Of a DNA stretch of 20,677 nucleotides, positions 15,001 to 20,677 are shown in pieces. The position numbers and the translations under genes were made by a program. The notes under the pieces are model-generated. The model was not told where the DNA came from and did no database searches. It worked only from the letters and a program-made list of their open reading frames with translations. Position 1 is the stretch's first letter. The number at the start of each line of letters is the position of its first letter. Origin of the DNA: JAJTFW01 sp031411335 (GTDB taxonomy: Bacteria > Bacteroidota > Bacteroidia > AKYH767-A > OLB10); contig JANOAX010000151.1 of the NCBI GenBank assembly GCA_031411335.1, positions 1 to 20,677 on the forward strand, read 5' to 3'.

Positions 15001-17934
15001 TCCTGTAGCAGAAGCATTGCCATAACCGTCTCCGTCAGCATCTACATAATAAGTCAAGAAAGTTAAACCTTCGTCAGTTGAACCATCGCAATCATCATCG
15101 ATACCATTACAAACTTCAGTAGCACCTGGGTTAATAGCAGCATTTCCGTCGTTACAATCGGTGTTGTCTACTACAAAACCAGAAGGAGCGCCGTTACAAG
15201 TTGAAACCGATTGAGAAGCGTCACCATAAGTATCGCTATCTGCATCTACATAATAAGTTGCGAAAACAAGTCCATCGTCTGCAGTTCCATCACAGTCATC
15301 ATCAATACTATTACAAATTTCAGCAGCAGAAGGATTAATTGCAGCATTTGCGTCATTACAATCGTTAGCATTTCCAACATAACCTACTGGTGCTCCGTTA
15401 CACGTAGAGGTTTGGGTAGAAGGATCTCCGAATCCGTCAAGATCACCATCAAAATAATAGAAAGAGAAGAACAAACCATCATCTGCTACGCCATCGCAAT
15501 CATCATCGATTGCATTACATATTTCATTAGCTGCTGGATTAATGGCCGCATTGGCATCATTACAATCTGTAGAATTAACTACATAACCAACCGGAGCGCC
15601 GCTACAAGTTGTTTGTGAAACAGCAGGGTTACCAAATCCGTCACCGTCTGCATCAGCATAATAAGTTGTTGGAGTTAAACCTTCGTCGGTTAATCCATCG
15701 CAATCATCATCGATACCATTACAAACTTCGGTTGCACCTGGATTAACCGCTGCATTTGCATCATTACAATCAGTAGCATCAGTTACATAACCAACAGGAG
15801 CACCGCTACAAGTGGATTGAGAAACCAAAGCGTTACCATAAGTATCACCGTCAGCATCTGCATAATAAGTAATTACTGTTAAACCTTCGTCAGTTAATCC
15901 ATCGCAATCATCATCGATACTATTACAAACTTCGGTAGCACCAGGATTAACTGCTGCATTATTGTCATTACAATCCGTAGCATCTGTTACAAAACCAACA
16001 GGGGCAGAACAAGCTTGAGTTGATGATGAAGCATTTCCATATCCGTCACCGTCAACATCTGCATAGAAAGTAAGAGTTACACCTTCGTCGATTAAACCAT
16101 CACAATCATCATCAATTAAGTTACAAACTTCAGTTGCACCAGGATTAACCGCTGCGTTATTATCATTACAATCTGTTGCATCAAGAACATAACCTACAGG
16201 TTGAGAGCAAGCTGATTGAGAAACTGTAGCGTTACCATAAGTATCACCATCAGCATCTGCATACCAAGTAGAGAACACAACACCGTTATCGATTAAACCA
16301 TCACAGTTATCATCAACTCCGTTACACTGTTCAGTAGCACCTGGGTTAATTAAAGGAGCAGCATCATTACAGTCACCGTTATTAGTAACAGAGCCGGCGA
16401 TTGGAGAACAAGAAGAAGTTCCTGCGCCTGCGCCGTATCCGTCACCGTCACCGTCAACATAATACGTTAAGAAAGTTAAACCTTCGTCGATTGAACCATC
16501 ACAATCATCATCAACACCATTACAAACTTCGGTAGCCAATGGATTTATAGCGGCATTATTATCATTACAATCGTTATTGTTAGCGACTGAACCTGCGATT
16601 GGAGAACAAGAAGAAGTTCCTGCGCCTGCGCCGTATCCGTCACCGTCACCGTCAACATAATACGTTAAGAAAGTTAAACCTTCGTCTGTACTACCATTAC
16701 AATTATCATCAATACCATTACATACTTCAGTTGCATTTGGATTAATTGCTGCGTTTGCATCGTTACAGTCATTATTGTTAGCGACTGATCCTGCAATTGG
16801 AGAACAAGAAGAAGTTCCTGCACCTGCACCAAATCCGTCACCGTCACCGTCAACATAATACGTTAAGAAAGTTAAACCTTCGTCAATGTTGCCATTACAG
16901 TTATCATCGATCCCATTACAAACTTCGTTAGCACCAGGATTAATTGCAGCATTATTATCGTTACAATCCGTATTATTAATTACAAATCCAACTGGAGCGC
17001 CAGTACAAGAAACTGAAGTTACATTTATATTTCCATAAGTGTCACCATCTGCATCTGCATAATAAGTAACATTAGGAGCACCTGCAGCAACCGTATAAGA
17101 AGCGGTCGCAGAACAGCCACCCGTTTGTGTAGTTACGGTTACAGTATAAGTTCCAGCGGTTAATCCGCTAAGATCCTCAGTGGAACCACCGTTACTCCAA
17201 GCATATGTGAATGGAGTTGGTGTTCCACCTGTAGTTGTTAAATTAATTGACCCATTTGCATCCCCTGCACAAATAGCCGCTACAGTAGTTGCTGACAATG
17301 TTGGAGCAGAACAAGTAGGTGCGTTCAGTGTAGGATTTACTGTGATTATAGAGAATGTAGTCAAACCACTACATCCGGTAGTTACTGCAGGACTACACAT
17401 AATAGTATTTACAGTTCCATTATAGAAGGACAAACTTGTTCTAGTATTGGTCGCATTACTCAACGTGTTTATTGAAATATTAGCTGAAGCAGCAGCAAAC
17501 GGAACAGTGTTCGTCATTCTTAAGCGACCCACTCGCGTTCCAACAGGTCCTGGAGCAATAATAGATCCATTACCAGCCCCTGGAGCAGGAGGTGCAGCAA
17601 TTCGCATTTGCGTAAGATTCGTTGTGGTGTTAATTACCGCCTGAAGTTGAGCTGGGTTGGTTAACGTTGTAGAGGCGGGCACCCATATAGCAGTTATAGT
17701 TCCGCCATTTTTAATAGCAGCATTATAATTTAAACCATACTGGTGGCCAGAGAGCTGAACGGTTGATGCCCCTGTACTAATCAGGTTTACATCAAATTCA
17801 TACTCTGTAGGAGACACCTGCACATCGTTCGCGATTTGTAGGGTCACAGCTACCTGTGATTTACCTACGGTACTGAACAAGATGCAACATAGCATCAAGA
17901 ACAGCGATTTAAGCAGAGTAATTTTTGTTTTCAT
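12034..17934 (-). CDS. Giant T9SS-secreted protein with 17 MopE-type metal-binding repeats
   Basis: This 1966-residue protein is predicted to be exported and cell-surface or extracellular. Residues 1-27 are a signal peptide (LFLMLCCILFSTVGKSQ). Residues ~28-200 form a beta-rich domain rich in N and T, possibly adhesin- or cohesin-like. Residues ~205-288 resemble a SprB repeat (GSINLTTTGGTPTPFTYAWS, then AGTYTVTV). Residues 289-1425 are 17 tandem repeats of ~66 residues in the MopE putative metal-binding class, each with a DADGDGYG-type loop, DCNDNNAAINP and EVCNGIDDDCDG. Residues ~1426-1525 are an Ig-like region; residues ~1526-1880 hold four PKD-like modules (TYTWTVP, SGQGS). Residues ~1885-1966 are a T9SS type A sorting domain (YPNPTSD ... 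GIYTMQF). The acidic loops suggest calcium binding, and a stalk or adhesin role is inferred. The gene is monocistronic with a stem-loop array downstream. Confidence 0.93.
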   Translation of the reverse strand: MKTKITLLKSLFLMLCCILFSTVGKSQVAVTLQIANDVQVSPTEYEFDVNLISTGASTVQLSGHQYGLNYNAAIKNGGTITAIWVPASTTLTNPAQLQAVINTTTNLTQMRIAAPPAPGAGNGSIIAPGPVGTRVGRLRMTNTVPFAAASANISINTLSNATNTRTSLSFYNGTVNTIMCSPAVTTGCSGLTTFSIITVNPTLNAPTCSAPTLSATTVAAICAGDANGSINLTTTGGTPTPFTYAWSNGGSTEDLSGLTAGTYTVTVTTQTGGCSATASYTVAAGAPNVTYYADADGDTYGNINVTSVSCTGAPVGFVINNTDCNDNNAAINPGANEVCNGIDDNCNGNIDEGLTFLTYYVDGDGDGFGAGAGTSSCSPIAGSVANNNDCNDANAAINPNATEVCNGIDDNCNGSTDEGLTFLTYYVDGDGDGYGAGAGTSSCSPIAGSVANNNDCNDNNAAINPLATEVCNGVDDDCDGSIDEGLTFLTYYVDGDGDGYGAGAGTSSCSPIAGSVTNNGDCNDAAPLINPGATEQCNGVDDNCDGLIDNGVVFSTWYADADGDTYGNATVSQSACSQPVGYVLDATDCNDNNAAVNPGATEVCNLIDDDCDGLIDEGVTLTFYADVDGDGYGNASSSTQACSAPVGFVTDATDCNDNNAAVNPGATEVCNSIDDDCDGLTDEGLTVITYYADADGDTYGNALVSQSTCSGAPVGYVTDATDCNDANAAVNPGATEVCNGIDDDCDGLTDEGLTPTTYYADADGDGFGNPAVSQTTCSGAPVGYVVNSTDCNDANAAINPAANEICNAIDDDCDGVADDGLFFSFYYFDGDLDGFGDPSTQTSTCNGAPVGYVGNANDCNDANAAINPSAAEICNSIDDDCDGTADDGLVFATYYVDADSDTYGDASQSVSTCNGAPSGFVVDNTDCNDGNAAINPGATEVCNGIDDDCDGSTDEGLTFLTYYVDADGDGYGNASATGVSSCNPIVGSVTNNGDCNDNNAAINPAALEVCDGIDNDCNGLTDDGLTFVTYYADADGDGFGNASVSQSTCNGAPVGYVTNSTDCNDANAAVNPNAIEVCNGIDDDCNGLTDDGLTFLTYYVDADGDGFGAGAGVSSCNPIVGSVTNNGDCNDAAPFINPGAPEQCNGIDDNCDGLIDNGVVFSTWYADADGDTYGNAAVSQSACSQPVGYVLDATDCNDNNAAVNPGATEVCNSIDDDCDGLVDEGVQSTFYADVDGDGYGNAASSTQACSAPVGYVSDGTDCNDNNAAVNPSATEVCNSIDDDCDGLIDEGVLLTFYADVDGDGYGNASSSTQACSAPLGYVSNATDCNDANAAVNPGATEVCNLIDDDCDGLVDEGVTLTFYADVDGDSYGNVNSSIQACSAPIGYVSDATDCDDNNVSINPAAAEICANSIDDNCDGNIDEGCGCVNPPTANAGSGQTICQNGTATLNGTIGGAATNGTWSTAGDGTFSPSNTVLNAMYTPGPADILAGSVVLTLTTDAPLNCSPATSNTTISISSNPPSPGAISGPATLCNPNNLVITYSIAPVPGATSYTWSVPGATILLTGQGTTSITVRWPFTAIHWGVVGNICVTANNSNSCGSSNPSCLGISVQLSVPVTPPSISGPVKVCSGDVVTYSIASVFRADSYNWVVPAGATISSGLGTNIISVTYGPSFVGGSISVTASNACGTGPARSRNVSLNILPASAAIAGQASGVCGSLAVNYTATSVVGAASYLWTVPVGATIMNGQGTSSIDVDFSGAFVSGAISVVAQNGCGNGAARSLTVTGTPAQAAPIVGASLLCAGQNYIYDVPTIAGAVTYTWTVPSGFIINSGQGSKTIDVKAGPVAASGLTISVRASNACGNGPSRVKNGISITICPRIGDASAMNIVAYPNPTSDLLNISFDSNANQDVLVTMMDATGRLVINENRNADEGANKFVMSVKGMAAGIYTMQFRTSDSVQSIRVVVE
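13660..17070 (-). repeat. 17 tandem ~200-bp coding repeats (MopE units)
   Basis: 3411 bp of the giant gene encode 17 consecutive units of about 66 codons. DNA conservation is uneven. Consecutive units around 16390-16900 share long near-identical stretches (for example the encoded GAGAGTSSCSPIAGSV with matching codons), indicating recent duplication. Units 9 and 10 (near 15170-15560) are the most diverged, with loops FDGDLDGFG and VDADSDTYG. Units 4-6 and 13-15 are related as a block. Confidence 0.9.
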
Positions 17935-18897
17935 TTATTTATTCGGTTTAGTTTTTCGATTTAGATCAATTAGTAGTGTATTTTCTTATTACTTTAAGAT
18001 ATTTCTTCGAATTTTTAATTAGAAACATGACTATTACTAATTATTATTTTGAAGCAACAAGAAAAAGAGTACTGCTTTTCAGTCGCAGATTTCATTAATT
18101 CAATATGGGTAATATTTTTGCTAATGACTGTAATTTAGTAGATGTTGGATAGATGCGTTAATACAACAATACCAGCTATAAAGTAAAGGAATGTTTTTTA
18201 TTCTACAATGCTTTTCAAAAAAAATATTTATTAAGAATTTAAAGTTCCTTTTGAGAGCAAAATTTACGTAAATATCTGATATTCATATCAATGGATCTAT
18301 TTGACTAAATTTTTATCTGAATACTAAAATTAAAATTGACACATATAAAGTATTAACCCTTAAACAAAATGCTCAACTAGTTAATAAATTGAAATTATTT
18401 TTACCATCGAAAGCCATCTACTCCATCATAGTTTAATAAGTTCGAAATCAAACTTATCTTTAATATTTCGTCAACAAATAAAAAATATGGTCGTAAGTAT
18501 AACCAGCACACTCGACATTTTTATTTATTCATTCAAAGAGTTTTGATATTCACGAATAATTATACCTCAAAGAAAGCTGCTGTAAAAAATAAATTAAATT
18601 AAAAATTAATTGCAACACAAAATAAAAAAACTCAACACATCATTTTGATTTTCATTTTCGCAAATTTAATTCCTTTTACTTTTCATAATTTCCTCTGAAA
18701 CACAACCTCTTTATTATCCTCAAACTACTCGATTACTTCTCAATACCATTGATTTTAAAAATATTTTTATGTTAAATCACAATCTAAATAAGGTCTGTTG
18801 AATTGCGAATAAGAATTTGACAAATTGCAACTTACCCCAAATACAAATAAAAGATAGTCCAATTTTGTTGCAGTGGTTTTTTTGGACTGTAAAATAA
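17935..18897. other. Gene-free AT-rich region upstream of the giant gene
   Basis: No ORF of credible composition, tRNA or known RNA is seen. It must hold the giant gene's promoter. One candidate on the minus strand is TAAGTTTG (18449-18456) with a TTTG 18 bp upstream (18475-18478), which would give a ~510-nt leader; this is weak. An inverted repeat AGTCCA/TGGACT (18856-18861 with 18883-18888) lies just before the transposase remnant and may belong to its left end. Confidence 0.6.
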
Positions 18898-19851
18898 ATG
18901 TATTGTATCTCAAAGACAAAAATTGTTATCATTAAAGAGTCGTTAAAAGAGCATCGATTATTACAGAAAAACGAATCTATGATTATTCTAAAAAGGCTTG
19001 ATATGTTAATTTACAACTACCCATGGTCGTATTGGTTTTAAACCAAGTGTGATTTCAGACCAGGAACATAAAAAATTGAGGATATATTAAATCAACCAAA
19101 AATTTCCTTGAGAGGTTATAAAGAATTGATGCTTTGGATATAGGACGAGTTTTGAAAATGAAGTAAAATAGACGACAGTTGTAGAATATTGTAAACGACA
19201 TTTTTCAAATAAAATAAAAGTCGATCGCAAATCACATGTTTTAAAGAGCTAATTAGCGGAAGATCCTTTTTAAAAAAACTTCAGTCAAATCATCCAAGAA
19301 ACAGTTTTCAAAATAGATACGAAATATGATAATGTAAATTTACATTTCCAAGTTGAAAGCAGCTTTGGTTTGTTCACTAAGAATGGTAGAGCTTTAACGG
19401 CAAGGGGTGTTAAGCCAATCTACCTGTTTCAACAAATATTTAAATCAACCTCCTTTTTTGGAGCCTTTTCACCAATTAATGGTAAATGCTATCTAATGGA
19501 ATTGCCTTATGTTAACAATAACACTTCCAAATTTATCTAAACGAATTTTCCAAGCAACTCCCACTTGAATTTAAAATAGTAGTTCTTGATAACGGAGCAT
19601 TCCACAAATCAAAAGCATTAAAAATACCAAACAACATAGTACTGGTTTTTCTACCTCCATACAATCCAGAACTAAACACTACTGAATGAATTTGGCAAAT
19701 AATTAAATCTGATTATACTGGTTGCACATTCAAAAACCTTGAGATACTCTCCGCATTTATTGATGAACAATTTAGAAAACTTGCAGAAACTAGTATTATT
19801 GCAACATGCGCCTACCCCAATATTTTTGATAACTTAATTTGGCCTATTTAA
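18898..19851 (+). pseudogene. Degenerate IS630-family transposase
   Basis: Pieces of an IS630-type DDE transposase can be read in several frames. The N-terminal part (18898 on, SLKEHRLLQKNESMIILKR) is followed by an apparent deletion in the helix-turn-helix region. Then come GFKPSVISDQEHKKL, a frameshift, ISLRGYKELMLW with stops, IKVDRKSHVLK, and FSQIIQETVFKIDTKYDN. The segment FQVESSFGLFTKNGRALTARG has Val (19352-19354) where the first catalytic Asp of FxDExRFG belongs. After another frameshift near 19535, VVLDNGAFHKSKAL keeps the second Asp (19588-19590), and FLPPYNPELNTTE keeps the Glu (19684-19686) but is followed at once by TGA (19687-19689) before IWQIIKSDY. With these lesions it cannot make an active transposase. 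Terminal inverted repeats are not clear; CAAATTGCAA (~18817) and CAAATGCAAT inverted (~19855) are possible remnants. Confidence 0.88.
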
Positions 19852-20061
19852 TAATTGCATTTGATATTAGATATGACTTTCAATTAAACAAATGCAAACA
19901 TGAGAGTCAGGAATATTATAATTCTGTGCATTATAATTTACTTTTGGAAATATTTTTTTGTGAGTATTCTATTGTATTATCATGATGAGCCTGTCGTCGC
20001 AAAAACAGAAAAATAATCAGTTTTGCAAAAGAGGGCAATGATAACAGTGTGAATTTTCTTA

Positions 20062-20107
20062 GAATCCAGCAGGATTCAACAAGGACTTGAAATGGGTCCT
20101 ATTGAAT
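20062..20107. repeat. Overlapping hairpins in gene-free DNA
   Basis: GAATCC/GGATTC (20062-20067 with 20072-20077) forms a small hairpin. An alternative longer stem uses ATTCAA-CA-AGGAC (20074-20086) against GTCCT-A-TTGAAT (20096-20107) around a 9-nt loop. The two are mutually exclusive because they share 20074-20077. No ORF or T-tract is linked to them. Confidence 0.6.
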
Positions 20108-20339
20108 AGGATTCACTTTTTCAGAAGACCTTATATAATAAATTATACTTTGTTACTAGTATTCGTAGTCCAACAATAGGAGTTCAATAAATTAGATTTA
20201 CTAAAAAGTCACAAAGACTACTACTTTCATCTCAATTTTCTACTCCGTAATTGAAGCTAGACTCCTCCCACTGAAATAAAAGCTAACGATTCGAAACGAG
20301 GTACACTTTAATTAACAAAAAAAATGATTAGACTTTTTT

Positions 20340-20534
20340 GCCCTACGGGCTGACGTTTGATATAAAAGCAATAATTCAGATAATGTTGTTAAAACGAAGG
20401 TAAGAATTACTTCAAAATCAAAGTCAGGGTTAATACCGACAATTCATTGATGGATCAATGAATTCGTCGCCCTGAGGGTTTCCGATACCGACCAAAGCGT
20501 CTGGGCACAATTGTCTTTTCTAATGACAATTGTG
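20340..20534. repeat. Cluster of short perfect inverted repeats
   Basis: In this 195-base gene-free stretch I see GCCC/GGGC with a 3-nt loop (20340-20350), an 11-bp perfect hairpin AATTCATTGAT/ATCAATGAATT with a 2-nt loop (20441-20464), CCCTGAGGG (20470-20478), and a 10-bp CACAATTGTC/GACAATTGTG with a 9-nt loop (20506-20534). TACCGAC occurs twice (20434 and 20486 regions). The rest of 19852-20647 is AT-rich with nothing else recognised. Confidence 0.65.
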
Positions 20535-20647
20535 GGATTAAGAGGAATTAAATTGTAAGGGTAATCATTAAGATAAAATTTTTGCAAAAAAAGTAGAGCT
20601 TCATTGAATCAAGTATTAAAAAAAGTTTGTCGCTCTTTAGAGACTTA

Positions 20648-20677
20648 TAATACCAAATACAAGTATATTTTAGTCCT
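20648..20677. mobile_element. Left end of a second MITE-like copy, cut by the window edge
   Basis: The last 30 bases (starting TAATACCAAATACAAG) match 9074-9103 at 29 of 30 positions, in the same orientation. The remainder lies outside the window. Confidence 0.7.

Noticed and set aside
15211..15618. 135-codon frame antisense to the giant gene, with other antisense frames at 17180-17644
   Set aside because: These are shadows of a highly repetitive coding sequence; composition is Ile/Ser/Cys-rich and they lack any domain.
18449..18478. TTTG-N18-TAAGTTTG promoter-like pair on the minus strand
   Set aside because: It fits the consensus but lies about 510 nt from the giant gene in very AT-rich DNA, where chance matches are expected; mentioned only as a candidate.
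17935..20677. tRNA, rRNA or known riboswitch genes in the gene-poor right flank
   Set aside because: No T-arm-like GTTCRANNC with matching acceptor stem and no rRNA or riboswitch core was recognised by eye.

Overview
The window looks like a chromosomal piece of an AT-rich Bacteroidota genome, probably an environmental Sphingobacteriia/Chitinophagia/Flavobacteriia-type lineage. The evidence is a type IX secretion (T9SS) C-terminal domain with SprB, MopE and PKD-like repeats on a giant secreted protein, a DUF4296 lipoprotein beside dihydroorotase, a GxxExxY protein, AT-rich leaders without clear Shine-Dalgarno sequences, one TAnnTTTG-type promoter box, and many families of short palindromic intergenic repeats. 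No rRNA, tRNA or CRISPR array was found. The exact species cannot be told.

Layout. Positions 1-551 hold a degenerate array of CCTCTCC/GGAGAGG hairpin repeats. Two plus-strand genes follow: a secreted S9 prolyl oligopeptidase-family peptidase resembling DPP5 (552-2600) and a single-pass membrane protein of unknown function (2919-3779). The second gene is bracketed by two direct copies of a ~79-bp intergenic repeat. From 4091 to 17934 every gene is on the minus strand. In transcription order, right to left, they are: the giant T9SS-exported MopE-repeat protein (17934-12034), a fused two-domain peptide-type ABC ATPase (11535-9763), recX (9761-9282), prfB (8995-7894), a GxxExxY protein (7879-7415), fumC (7322-5916), pyrC (5882-4539) and a DUF4296 lipoprotein (4537-4091). 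From 17935 to the right edge is almost 2.7 kb with no intact gene: AT-rich sequence, a wrecked IS630-family transposase (18898-19851), several strong hairpins, and the left end of an inverted-repeat element that runs off the window.

How the genes work together. ABC ATPase-recX and pyrC-DUF4296 are each joined by one nucleotide and are probably cotranscribed; fumC lies 33 nt upstream of pyrC and the GxxExxY gene 14 nt downstream of prfB. Otherwise the functions are unrelated housekeeping roles: peptide catabolism and transport, TCA cycle, pyrimidine synthesis, translation termination and RecA control. prfB is split by the classical autoregulatory +1 frameshift and is only complete when two frames are joined.

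Most unusual structure. The interval between the giant gene and the ABC gene (11627-12018) carries twelve copies of an 11-nt motif close to AGAGTAAACAC. Several are loops of stems whose arm sequences differ completely while remaining complementary, and three modules end in terminator-like tails for the giant gene's transcript. Also notable are a 167-bp MITE-like element (9074-9240) with a second copy starting at 20648, a GxxExxY gene whose start and stop codons both lie in flanking inverted repeats, and a 20-bp perfect palindrome in frame inside the ABC ATPase linker.
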